Shown: in pieces, positions 5,458-13,318 of the stretch | Numbering within the stretch: the first letter of the stretch is position 1 | Layout of the letters: each line of letters begins with the position of its first letter | Source of the DNA: Chloroflexota bacterium | Lineage (GTDB): Bacteria > Chloroflexota > Dehalococcoidia > UBA1151 > TMED-70 | Assembly (NCBI GenBank): GCA_002719425.1 | Contig: PBHA01000008.1 | Location: 87 to 13,733 of the forward strand | DNA length: 13,647 bases | Direction of reading: 5' to 3' | Position numbers and translations under genes: made by a program | The notes under the pieces: model-generated | Told to the model about the DNA's origin: nothing | What the model saw: the letters and a program-made list of their open reading frames with translations, nothing else | Database searches by the model: none

Positions 5458-7923
5458 ATGGTAGAAACCAACAAAACAAATCTTGAATTTAGTAGATACG
5501 GAGAAATAAACCAAGATTTTGAACCTGCACCAATTAGTGATAACGCTAAAGTTGTTTTAGATAAAAGATATTTATTGAAAGACGACAAAGATGAGATTAT
5601 TGAAACTCCAAATCAGATGTTTATAAGGGTAGCTAAGGCATTAGCCAAACCAGAAAAAGATTATGGTCTTAAAAATTCAGAAGTAAAACAGATAGAAAAT
5701 TTATTTTATCAATCTATGGCAAGCCTAGAATTCCTTCCAAACTCACCAACTCTTATGAATGCTGGAACTGGGGCAGGAACTTTATCTGCATGTTTTGTTC
5801 TACCACTAACTGACTCGATGGAAGGAATAATGAAAGCAGCACATGATGCAGCAATGGTTCAAAAATTTGGAGGAGGAACAGGCTTTTCTCTCTCCGAAAT
5901 TAGACCAACAGGTACACCAATTGCTACTACTCATGGAAAAGCATGTGGACCTATTGCCGTTCTGAAACATTTATCCTCTGTTTCTACACTTGTCACACAA
6001 GGAGGAAAACGAGATGGTGCAAATATGGCAGTTATGGATATACACCATCCAAATATACTTGATTTTATTGAATGCAAAAAAATAGAAGGTGAAATACACA
6101 ATTTCAATATTTCTGTTGGGGCATCTGATCAATTCATGCAAGCTGTTAAAGACGGCACAGATTACCCCCTATTAGTTAAATCAGATCCTGCAGATTCAGA
6201 AAGTGAATTAATAGAAGCAGGTAGATTAGATGCAAGAGAAGTATTCAATAAAATCGTTCATGGGGCTTGGTCAAATGGTGAACCAGGCATGGTATTTTTA
6301 GATGAAGTTAATAGGAATAGCCCAGTTAGACACGTAGGAAGAATAACTGCTACAAATCCCTGTGGTGAACAACCTTTATTACCGAATGAATCCTGTAATT
6401 TAGGTTCAATTGACGTAGGAAAATTTGTTATTGAATCTGAAAATAAAAATACCATAGACTGGGATAGGCTAGCAAAAATCATTAGATTAACCACAAGATT
6501 TTTAGATAATGTAATAGACGCAAATAAGTATGCAATTCATGAAATTGAAGAAATGAATCTTGGCACGAGAAAGCTAGGACTTGGAGTTATGGGATTTGCA
6601 GATATGCTTGTAAAACTAGGGATTCCATATGATTCTGAAGAGGGCGTAGAAATTGCCAGAAAACTAATGGCATTTTTTAAAGATGAATCTGACAAAGAAT
6701 CCAGGGATCTTGCTATAGAGAGAGGCCCTTTCCCAAAATGGAAAGGTTCAAAGATGGAACAGAATGGAGAAGAACCTTTAAGGAATGCGTGCAGGCTTAC
6801 AGTAGCTCCAACAGGAACAATATCAATGATAGCAGGGGCATCATCAGGTATTGAGCCTATATTCTCTTTAGCTTATAGAAAACATAATATTCTAGAGGGA
6901 GAAACTCTATTTTATGTTGATAAAAATTTCGAAAATATGTGTAGATTAAGTAACATCTATTCTGAAGAATTAATGGAATATTTATCTGACGGTGGTTCTC
7001 TACTAGATAGAGAAGATGTACCTGCATCAATTAAGGATTTATTCCATACAGCTGGAGATATTTCACCGACATATCATGTCTTGATGCAAAGTGCTTTCCA
7101 AGAAAGTACAGATGCAGGAATTTCTAAAACAATTAATTTCCCTAATGAAGCTACTATTGAGGATGTAGAAAATGCTTATATGCTTGCTTGGGAAACAAAA
7201 TGTAAAGGAATTACAGTTTATAGGTCTGGTTCAAGGCAGGTAGAAGTCTTAACTTCAGGTCACGATGCTTCAAATGATAAATCAAGAGAGGATCTTAATA
7301 ATTCTGACGATAATATTGAAGAATTTTTACCTCAAAGTTCAGTAAATGGATATATTACTCCAATGGATAGACCTCAAGAATTACTAGGAATCACATCTAG
7401 AGTAAGAACAGGAAGGGGAAATCTCTATGTAACTGTAAACATGGCGGGCAACAAACCTTTTGAAATTTTCACTACTCATGGGAAAGCGGGTGGAAATGAC
7501 GCAGCAATGGCAGAAGCTGTTTCAAGAGTTGCTTCACTTTGTCTAAGAGCAGGTTTAGACCCTAAAGAGGTTATAAGTCAATTAAGAGGAATTACAGATA
7601 TTCCTGCTTGGGATGAAGGAACTTTAGTTAGATCGGTACCGGATGCATTAGCAACTGTGCTTGATAAAGTAATATCTAATGAAACTAAGGAAATTTTCAG
7701 TGAAGCTACACAAAAATCAATTTTTAGTTCGCAAGATAATGAAGTTGCAAAGACTGAAAATATCCAATCTTCTATGCTAAATTTTGGAGAAACGGAAAAA
7801 GTTACCGTTAGCGTTCCAGGTAATAATATGCCTCTACCAAACTGCCCTGATTGTGATGTGGGAACACTTGCTTTCGAAGAAGGATGCCAAAAATGCTATA
7901 GTTGTGGTTACTCAAAGTGTTGA
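5458..7923 (+). CDS. nrdJ: Class II (adenosylcobalamin-dependent) ribonucleotide reductase
   Basis: NrdJ reduces ribonucleotides to deoxyribonucleotides with a thiyl radical made from coenzyme B12 (adenosylcobalamin), independent of oxygen. It has 821 residues. C112 (in SACFVLPL) and C313 (in ESCNLGS) are the expected substrate-reducing pair. N300, C302 and E304 in NPCGEQ are the active-site triad, C302 carrying the radical. Other signatures are SPTLMNAGT, FGGGTGFSLS, GGKRDGANM and APTGTISMIAG. After about residue 630 comes the TSCPD-type region (RTGRGNLYVTV...GGNDAAMAEA). The C-terminus has six cysteines (796, 799, 810, 813, 816, 821), the zinc-ribbon-like redox tail. There is no N-terminal ATP-cone, so overall activity control by dATP probably falls to NrdR. 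No class I or III reductase gene is in the window. Confidence 0.97.
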   Translation: MVETNKTNLEFSRYGEINQDFEPAPISDNAKVVLDKRYLLKDDKDEIIETPNQMFIRVAKALAKPEKDYGLKNSEVKQIENLFYQSMASLEFLPNSPTLMNAGTGAGTLSACFVLPLTDSMEGIMKAAHDAAMVQKFGGGTGFSLSEIRPTGTPIATTHGKACGPIAVLKHLSSVSTLVTQGGKRDGANMAVMDIHHPNILDFIECKKIEGEIHNFNISVGASDQFMQAVKDGTDYPLLVKSDPADSESELIEAGRLDAREVFNKIVHGAWSNGEPGMVFLDEVNRNSPVRHVGRITATNPCGEQPLLPNESCNLGSIDVGKFVIESENKNTIDWDRLAKIIRLTTRFLDNVIDANKYAIHEIEEMNLGTRKLGLGVMGFADMLVKLGIPYDSEEGVEIARKLMAFFKDESDKESRDLAIERGPFPKWKGSKMEQNGEEPLRNACRLTVAPTGTISMIAGASSGIEPIFSLAYRKHNILEGETLFYVDKNFENMCRLSNIYSEELMEYLSDGGSLLDREDVPASIKDLFHTAGDISPTYHVLMQSAFQESTDAGISKTINFPNEATIEDVENAYMLAWETKCKGITVYRSGSRQVEVLTSGHDASNDKSREDLNNSDDNIEEFLPQSSVNGYITPMDRPQELLGITSRVRTGRGNLYVTVNMAGNKPFEIFTTHGKAGGNDAAMAEAVSRVASLCLRAGLDPKEVISQLRGITDIPAWDEGTLVRSVPDALATVLDKVISNETKEIFSEATQKSIFSSQDNEVAKTENIQSSMLNFGETEKVTVSVPGNNMPLPNCPDCDVGTLAFEEGCQKCYSCGYSKC

Positions 7924-7926
7924 TGA

Positions 7927-8934
7927 ATGAATAACAATAATAAACAAAAGCTAGCTATAACGATGGGAGATCCATCTGGTATAGGTCCAGAAGTAGTAAT
8001 AAAAGCTATCAATAGCCTATATGTTGATAGGAAGAATTTTCCAATAATAATTGGAGACACAAAAACTGTTGAAAAAACAGCTAAAAATCTTGACATTAAT
8101 TTAAGCTTTATGCCAATAAAATCAATGGATTACTATGACCAAAATTGTAAACAAATTCAGGTTTTGGATGATCAAAAATATTCTGATATCAATTTTCCAG
8201 TTGGACTGAATTCTAAAGAATCAGGAAAAGCCTCACATGAATGGGTAGAGACCGCAACAGATCTTGCAATTGACAATGAAGTAGGTGCTATATGCACCGC
8301 ACCGATAAATAAAGAAAGCTGGCAAATGTCAGGATTATCAGATATAGGGCATCAAGAAATTTTCAAAAGAAAATCAAGTTCAAATTATGTAGCAACTATG
8401 CTAGTTTCTGGGACTCTGAGGTGCATGCATTTGTCAACACATTTATCTTTGGCAGAAGCTTGTAATTATGTAACAACAGAAAATGTAACTAGAGCAATAA
8501 AATTAACTCATGATCATTTTACTATGTGGGGATTTGATAATCCTAGAATTGGTGTTGCTGCTTTAAACCCTCATGCATCTGATGGAGGATTGATTGGAAA
8601 TACTGAGCAAAAAGAAATATTACCAGCAGTTGAAAAATGCATTAATAAAGGCATAAATGTATCAGGTCCACACCCTGCAGATTCTATTTTTTATGATGCT
8701 ATTAATGATAAGTATGATGTAGTGGTTGTGATGTACCATGACCAAGGGCATATACCTATAAAAGTTTACGGTTTTGAAGAATCAATTTCTGTAAACCTAG
8801 GAGTTCCTTTTATAAGAACATCTGTTGACCATGGTACAGCCTTTGATATTGCAGGAAAAAATATTGCTGATGCTACAAGCATGATTGAAGCTATAAAATT
8901 AGCTCTAAATCTCTCAAATAATTCAAAATTATGA
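7927..8934 (+). CDS. pdxA: PdxA-family 4-phospho-hydroxyacid dehydrogenase
   Basis: PdxA oxidises 4-phosphohydroxy-L-threonine in DXP-dependent pyridoxal phosphate synthesis. Relatives (PdxA2) act on 4-phospho-D-threonate or -erythronate, or on dihydrodiols. The 335-residue protein has MGDPSGIGPE (13-22), TAPINKE (124-130), GH (141-142) and metal ligands H172 (STHLSL), H216 (NPHASDGG) and H271 (MYHDQGH). Their spacing corresponds to H166, H211 and H266 of E. coli PdxA. The TAPINKE form resembles PdxA2-type proteins more than E. coli PdxA, so the exact substrate is uncertain; the symbol denotes the family. No other B6 gene is in the window. The ATG is 3 nt after the nrdJ stop without an SD of its own, so translation is probably coupled. 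The stop overlaps proC by 4 nt. Confidence 0.88.
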   Translation: MNNNNKQKLAITMGDPSGIGPEVVIKAINSLYVDRKNFPIIIGDTKTVEKTAKNLDINLSFMPIKSMDYYDQNCKQIQVLDDQKYSDINFPVGLNSKESGKASHEWVETATDLAIDNEVGAICTAPINKESWQMSGLSDIGHQEIFKRKSSSNYVATMLVSGTLRCMHLSTHLSLAEACNYVTTENVTRAIKLTHDHFTMWGFDNPRIGVAALNPHASDGGLIGNTEQKEILPAVEKCINKGINVSGPHPADSIFYDAINDKYDVVVVMYHDQGHIPIKVYGFEESISVNLGVPFIRTSVDHGTAFDIAGKNIADATSMIEAIKLALNLSNNSKL

Positions 8935-9746
8935 ATTCAACAGAAGGTTCAGTTTTTATTGGATTTGGAAATATGGGATCAGCAATAGTTAACTCTATTT
9001 CTAAAAATAATATTTATAGCGACATATTAGTTATTGAATCTGACCATAGTAAGTTAGAAAATAATTCATCAAAAAACATTCGCTTTTCTGAAAAAATTAC
9101 AGAAGAATTATCCGATCAAAAATATATTTGGTTATGCGTAAAACCTCAGTCATTCAGCTACTTGGCAAAAAAAATCAAACCTTACCTGAAATCTGATCAA
9201 ATTATTATCTCAATAATGGCAGGAATAACCATTAATCAGATCAATGATCAAACTAATCATGAAAAAATTATTAGAATAATGCCAAACACTCCAGCTCAAA
9301 TTTCTAAGGGTATAAGTGTATGGAATTCTACAAATAATATTTCTGAAATCGAAAAAAATAAAATTGAAAAATCATTAAATTCTTTTGGAAAATCTATTTA
9401 TGTTGATGAAGAATCAATGATAAATTTATCAACTGCATTATCAGGAAGTGGACCTGGTTTTTTTTACAGAATTTTAGAATCATTTATTTCAGCTGGTGAA
9501 AAAATAGGCCTAGGAAATGAACTTAGTAAAACTCTAGCCATAGAAACATTTATAGGAAGTGCAGAACTTATCAATATCACTAAGAACACTCCTAAAAATT
9601 TGAGGGAAGCTGTCACTTCACCTGGAGGCACCACAGAAGCAGGATTAAATTTGCTAGAAAAAAAGGAAATTGATAAAGTGATTTTTGAAATGATGAAAGA
9701 GGCTGTTCAAAGAGGGAAAGAATTAGCTGAAGAAAGTGAAAATTAA
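8931..9746 (+). CDS. proC: Pyrroline-5-carboxylate reductase
   Basis: ProC makes L-proline from 1-pyrroline-5-carboxylate with NAD(P)H, the last step of proline synthesis. It has 271 residues, normal for the family. The N-terminal Rossmann fold shows IGFGNMG (10-16), followed by LCVKPQ and RIMPNTPAQI. The C-terminal dimerisation domain carries the signature SGSGPGFFY (from 171) and REAVTSPGGTTEAGL. The ATG overlaps the pdxA stop in ATGA (8931-8934), and there is no SD, implying translational re-initiation. The next gene, yggT, begins immediately after the stop; proC-yggT pairs are common in many bacteria. Confidence 0.96.
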   Translation: MNSTEGSVFIGFGNMGSAIVNSISKNNIYSDILVIESDHSKLENNSSKNIRFSEKITEELSDQKYIWLCVKPQSFSYLAKKIKPYLKSDQIIISIMAGITINQINDQTNHEKIIRIMPNTPAQISKGISVWNSTNNISEIEKNKIEKSLNSFGKSIYVDEESMINLSTALSGSGPGFFYRILESFISAGEKIGLGNELSKTLAIETFIGSAELINITKNTPKNLREAVTSPGGTTEAGLNLLEKKEIDKVIFEMMKEAVQRGKELAEESEN

Positions 9747-9986
9747 GTGTCTGATTTATTATTTAACCTTATTAATTTTTACTCGATCATCATCCTGATT
9801 AGAGTTTTATCAAGTTGGATCCCCAATTCAAGAGAGTATCAAATTGTGCAATTCTTAATTGTTATAACAGAACCTTTACTAGGAAGATTGAGAAAAGTTC
9901 TTCCTCAAGCTGGGGGATTTGATTTGTCTCCAATAGCTGCAATTTTTTTACTTGAAGCTATTGCTTCAGTTATAAAATCAATTTAA
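9747..9986 (+). CDS. YggT-family small integral membrane protein
   Basis: This is a 79-residue membrane protein with two hydrophobic segments: about residues 4-22, and the helix at about 61-77 after a short re-entrant stretch near 34-44. The family signature is clear: SWIPNS near 23-28, TEP.LGRLRKVLP near 42-53, and GGFDLSPIAAIFLLEAI near 56-73. YggT proteins lie next to proC, yggS or division genes; their function is poorly known, with links to osmotic stress or division proposed in some bacteria. The start is GTG at 9747, directly after the proC stop with no gap. No ATG fits the protein start. The stop TAA (9984-9986) overlaps the birA stop on the other strand. Confidence 0.9.
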   Translation: MSDLLFNLINFYSIIILIRVLSSWIPNSREYQIVQFLIVITEPLLGRLRKVLPQAGGFDLSPIAAIFLLEAIASVIKSI

Positions 9987-10732
9987 TTTGAAATTTCTGA
10001 AGCACTCAAATTAAGTTGATATCCATTATTATCTTCTACTTTAAGAGTTCCATCTTTATTCAACTTAATAATTTTATATAAATTATTAGAATTATTTTTC
10101 TTATTTAAATAATTTGTTCTAAAAGAAACTTTTTTTTCTAATCCATAAAGATGTTTTGAAATATTTTCAATATTAATTTTATTGTTTATTAGCTTTGAAT
10201 AAAAAAAACTAAACTTAGAAAGATATTTTTCTATAACAGTTAAGATATCTAGTTCTTTTCCAATAATTTCCATCAAACTTACCGAAGGGTAAATAAATCT
10301 ATTAGTAGATTTATGATTAGAATTTATATTTATACCAACTCCAACTATAGATTTGACCAAACTTCCTTGAATAACATTTTCTATGAGATTACCAGAAATT
10401 TTTTTCCCGTTTACTAAAACATCATTAGGCCATTTTATACTTATAACTTCGTTTCTTAAGATATCTTCAAGCATAGATAAAACTGAATAAGCACTAACAA
10501 TAGACAAAAGCTGTAGCTTTGATTTATCTATATCTAAAATTAATGAAAATAAAGCATCATTGCCTTCTGAAATCCAATCTCTATTGTTACTACCTCTACC
10601 ATTTGTTTGATACCTAGCAACAACTACAGTACCATGACAGGCACCATTATTTATCAAATCTTTTGATTTATCCATCGTTGAGGATAATTTATCAAAAATA
10701 TAAATTTTATTAGCAATCATATTTTTTTTCAT
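9983..10732 (-). CDS. birA: Biotin--[acetyl-CoA-carboxylase] ligase, monofunctional BirA
   Basis: BirA activates biotin to biotinyl-5'-AMP and attaches it to the biotin carboxyl carrier protein of carboxylases. The 249-residue protein starts directly with the catalytic domain (IYIFDKLSSTMDKSK). It has no N-terminal helix-turn-helix, so it is the group I type and should not act as the biotin repressor. Signatures are ARYQTNGRGSNNRDW (39-53), the biotinyl-AMP loop, and KWPNDVLVNGKKISGNLIE (100-118), with K111 as the expected catalytic lysine, then GVGININ (131-137). A small C-terminal SH3-like domain follows from about 190. Start ATG at 10732; an in-frame ATG at 10720 is possible. No SD is seen at either, while a TATTAT 6 nt upstream allows a leaderless mRNA. 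Confidence 0.94.
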   Translation of the reverse strand: MKKNMIANKIYIFDKLSSTMDKSKDLINNGACHGTVVVARYQTNGRGSNNRDWISEGNDALFSLILDIDKSKLQLLSIVSAYSVLSMLEDILRNEVISIKWPNDVLVNGKKISGNLIENVIQGSLVKSIVGVGININSNHKSTNRFIYPSVSLMEIIGKELDILTVIEKYLSKFSFFYSKLINNKINIENISKHLYGLEKKVSFRTNYLNKKNNSNNLYKIIKLNKDGTLKVEDNNGYQLNLSASEISN

Positions 10733-10766
10733 AACTTAATAATAATTGATTTACGTGTTAAAGCTG

Positions 10767-10778
10767 GTATTAAAATAC
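10767..10778. repeat. Inverted repeat 1 in the birA/FIST divergent region
   Basis: GTATT-AA-AATAC is a perfect 12-bp palindrome, 35 bp upstream of the birA start codon. Its right arm continues as AATACT, the same half-site that ends the larger inverted repeat at 10830-10852. It could be an operator, but AT-rich palindromes of this size arise easily. Confidence 0.35.
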
Positions 10779-10819
10779 TAAGGCTTTATATCTATCTTTG
10801 ATGTAGGATTTAAGTATGT

Positions 10820-10848
10820 TTGATCTATAAGTATTTTTTTACTAAAAA
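10820..10848 (+). promoter_or_regulatory. Candidate promoter of the FIST gene
   Basis: TTGATC at 10820-10825 and TAAAAA at 10843-10848 are 17 nt apart, each matching its hexamer at 4 of 6 positions. Initiation near 10855 would leave a 27-nt leader containing the SD. Alternatively, TATAAG at 10826-10831 could be a -10 with a poorly placed -35. Either way the inverted repeat at 10830-10852 lies over or next to the polymerase site. Confidence 0.3.
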
Positions 10849-10852
10849 TACT
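10830..10852. repeat. Inverted repeat 2: 9-bp arms upstream of the FIST gene
   Basis: AGTATTTTT (10830-10838) and AAAAATACT (10844-10852) are perfect reverse complements separated by 5 nt (TTACT). The site ends 29 bp before the FIST start codon. It has no U-run or G-C stem, so it does not look like a terminator. Its outer half-site AGTATT/AATACT is shared with the palindrome at 10767-10778. An operator for a dimeric regulator is one reading; an RNA hairpin in the leader is another. Confidence 0.5.
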
Positions 10853-10867
10853 CCCTAATCACATTTT

Positions 10868-10873
10868 GAAAGG
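10868..10873 (+). promoter_or_regulatory. Ribosome binding site of the FIST gene
   Basis: GAAAGG lies 8 nt before the ATG at 10882 and supports that start. There is no competing in-frame start nearby. Confidence 0.6.
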
Positions 10874-10881
10874 TAATTTTT

Positions 10882-12066
10882 ATGTATTGGTGTTCAGCAG
10901 TTTCTAATTCTCCTTCATTAGAGCTAGCAATAGAAGATGTAACAAAGGAAATAATAAAAAAATTAGACGGTAAAAGCCCTGATTTAGGATTTATATTTAT
11001 TTCTTCTCATCATTCTTCAGATTATGAATCTATAAATGAGAAAATCAAATCAAAAATCCCTTTTAAAACGATTGTTGGCTGCTCAGCTTCTGGTGTAATT
11101 GGAGAAGGAAAAGAATTTGAATATTTACCTGGAATATCTCTATCAGCAGGATCATTACCCAATGTTAATTGCACCCCCTTTCACTTTACTCAAAATGAAC
11201 TTCCTAATCCTGATCAATCCCCAGAGAGTTGGAAAGAAATCACAAATTCTGAGGAAGAGAATCCAAAAACAATAGTTTTATTTCCTGATCCTTTCTCCGT
11301 AAGAACAGAGTATGTTTTAGACGGTTTAGATTTTGCATATCCAAATACAAAAATTATAGGTGCTCTTGCCTCTGGAGGGAGTAAACCAGGACAAAACGCA
11401 TTATTTATAAATGATAAAACTTATACTAATGGCTGTGCCGGATTATTAATTTCTGGAAACTTTGAGTTAGATGTACTGGTTGCTCAAAGTTGTAGGCCTA
11501 TAGGTGAGCCCATGATTGTTACTAGAGCAAATAATAATGTTATAAATGAATTAAATAACGACCTTCCAATAGTAGCGATAAAAAAACTTTATGATAATTT
11601 ACCCGAAGATGAAAAATATGTGATGAACAATGCACTTCAGATAGGAATATTAATGGATAGATTAGGAAGTATAGACGATGAAATAACATATATGATCAGA
11701 AACATATCTTCTATTGACAAAGAAACAGGTTCAATAACAATAGGAGAAACTATTACTGAAGGACAGATTGTTCAATTTCACCTTAGAGATTCAAGTGCAG
11801 CTCAAGAAGAACTAAAAAAAATGCTCTCGGAATATGAAAGTAAAAATGGTGAAATTATAAAATCTACACTTATGTTCTCTAGTGTAGGAAGAGGTAAATA
11901 TTTATTAGGAGAATCTCATCATGATATTAATCTATACAAAAATTTTATTGATGATAAATCACCCATAACAGGATTTTTCTCTAATGGAGAAATAAGTCCA
12001 ATAGGGGATAGAACATATCTTCACGGATATACATCATCTTTTGCAATTTTCAAAGAAAGTAATTAA
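10882..12066 (+). CDS. FIST-domain sensory protein (FIST_N + FIST_C)
   Basis: FIST domains are proposed small-ligand sensors, perhaps for amino acids, usually found in signalling proteins or alone. This 394-residue protein has no signal peptide, membrane segment or fused output domain. The N-terminal FIST half (about 30-215) shows the GCSASGVIGEG motif (66-76), PDPFSVRTEYVLDGLD, and GALASGG. The C-terminal half (about 230-385) has VQFHLRDSSAAQEEL, the GRGKYLLGESHHD stretch, and GFFSNGEISPIGDRTYLHGYTSSFAIF at the end, which fits FIST_C. Free-standing FIST proteins of this length are known in many bacteria; ligand and partner are unknown. It is transcribed away from birA, and its stop is 1 nt from the convergent umuC stop. 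No histidine kinase, chemoreceptor, GGDEF or EAL gene is in the window. Confidence 0.85.
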   Translation: MYWCSAVSNSPSLELAIEDVTKEIIKKLDGKSPDLGFIFISSHHSSDYESINEKIKSKIPFKTIVGCSASGVIGEGKEFEYLPGISLSAGSLPNVNCTPFHFTQNELPNPDQSPESWKEITNSEEENPKTIVLFPDPFSVRTEYVLDGLDFAYPNTKIIGALASGGSKPGQNALFINDKTYTNGCAGLLISGNFELDVLVAQSCRPIGEPMIVTRANNNVINELNNDLPIVAIKKLYDNLPEDEKYVMNNALQIGILMDRLGSIDDEITYMIRNISSIDKETGSITIGETITEGQIVQFHLRDSSAAQEELKKMLSEYESKNGEIIKSTLMFSSVGRGKYLLGESHHDINLYKNFIDDKSPITGFFSNGEISPIGDRTYLHGYTSSFAIFKESN

Positions 12067-12067
12067 T

Positions 12068-13318
12068 TCAGATATCTAAGTTGAGAATATTTTTCCATGA
12101 GTTCATATAATTTGGGGATAGTTTTTTTTTGTTTATCTTAGATTTATCGTTTATATTTTGAGAAGAAAAAATAATTTTATTATTACCAAATTTTTCATTC
12201 AAATAGTCAATTTTGTCCATTAATGAATCATTATTTTTTTTAATATTGTTCATCATAAATGAAGATTGATATTCATCTACAGGAGATAGTTGATTAAGAA
12301 TAACACCTGCCTTTTTATATCTCAATCCATCTTTAAATATATTTTTTAATAAAATAAGAGAATGTTTTATTATCTCAATATAATTATTTGTTGAAACAAA
12401 AAATTCATATGACATGGATCCAAAATATTTTGAACCACGTGATCCTTTGAATCTATTTGTTAATATAAAAACTTGTATTTGTTTTACTCTTTGATTTTCT
12501 TTTCTCAATTTTTTACATGCTAAAAAAGCAAAATCACTCACATATTTTTCTAAATTTTTATAATTATCAATATCACTCCTGAAAGATCTTGAAACTCTTA
12601 TACTTTTTTTGGGTTCTGAAGATAAAGATAATTTATTACAAATGATTCCATGAAGCTCATCTCTAGTTCGAAGTACATTGATATTAAGCTCATTCAATAT
12701 CCAATTTCTATTCATGTTCATAAAATTTTCAGCTGTTGTTATACCTTTACTAATCATAAATTTAGAATATTGATTACCTATACCCCATACATCTTTGATC
12801 GGTGTATATGACAAAATTTTTTTAGCCATCAATTTATCCTCAATCAAAAAACAGCTATCTGAAGATTTTTTAGCTATATTTCCAGCTATTTTAGACAATG
12901 TTTTAGTTTCAGCTATACCTACTGAAACAGGAATTCCTGTTGTTTTTTTTATATTTTTTACTATACCTAAACCGATCTTTTTATAATCTTCAGTATTTAT
13001 CTCCAAAAAGGCTTCATCAATAGAATATATCTCTAATTTATCAGAGAATATTTTGAGCTGATTCATTATTCTGTTAGAGATCTCACCGTATAATTCAAAA
13101 TTTGATGAAAAAATATGAACATTATTATTCTTAATTATTTCTTGTGCCTTAAAAACAGGTTCTCCCATTTTCAATCCTAAACTTTTTGCTTCGTTACTTC
13201 TTGAAATAATGCAACCATCATTATTTGATAAAACTATAACTGGTGAAGAGACTAATTCTGGTCTAAACAATCTTTCACAAGAAACGTAGAAATTATTACA
13301 ATCAACTAAAAAAATCAT
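12068..13318 (-). CDS. umuC: Y-family DNA polymerase UmuC (Pol V catalytic subunit)
   Basis: UmuC, with two UmuD' subunits, copies past DNA lesions with low fidelity. The protein has 416 residues (E. coli 422). Catalytic acids are D6 in MIFLVDCNNFYVSCERLF and D101-E102 in YSIDEAF, at the same positions as in E. coli UmuC. The finger motif VLSNNDGCIISRS, a helix-hairpin-helix region (about 172-200: TPIKDVWGIG), the little-finger domain (about 240-345) and the UmuC-specific C-terminal region ending KKLSPNYMNSW are all present. The position of the E. coli beta-clamp motif QLNLF holds QSSFM (351-355), so clamp binding may be weaker. Start ATG at 13318 overlaps the umuD stop by 4 nt, so the two are translationally coupled. 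No frameshift or truncation is seen. Confidence 0.95.
   Translation of the reverse strand: MIFLVDCNNFYVSCERLFRPELVSSPVIVLSNNDGCIISRSNEAKSLGLKMGEPVFKAQEIIKNNNVHIFSSNFELYGEISNRIMNQLKIFSDKLEIYSIDEAFLEINTEDYKKIGLGIVKNIKKTTGIPVSVGIAETKTLSKIAGNIAKKSSDSCFLIEDKLMAKKILSYTPIKDVWGIGNQYSKFMISKGITTAENFMNMNRNWILNELNINVLRTRDELHGIICNKLSLSSEPKKSIRVSRSFRSDIDNYKNLEKYVSDFAFLACKKLRKENQRVKQIQVFILTNRFKGSRGSKYFGSMSYEFFVSTNNYIEIIKHSLILLKNIFKDGLRYKKAGVILNQLSPVDEYQSSFMMNNIKKNNDSLMDKIDYLNEKFGNNKIIFSSQNINDKSKINKKKLSPNYMNSWKNILNLDI

Noticed and set aside
6258..6494. Minus-strand 78-codon frame inside nrdJ
   Set aside because: Antisense to the active-site NPCGEQ region of nrdJ; no domain or SD.
7908..8096. Minus-strand 62-codon hydrophobic frame at the nrdJ-pdxA junction
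   Set aside because: Antisense to the MGDPSGIGPE region of pdxA; hydrophobicity is a by-product of antisense reading.
12795..12986. Plus-strand 63-codon frame inside umuC
   Set aside because: Antisense to conserved palm and helix-hairpin-helix parts of umuC; no support for expression.
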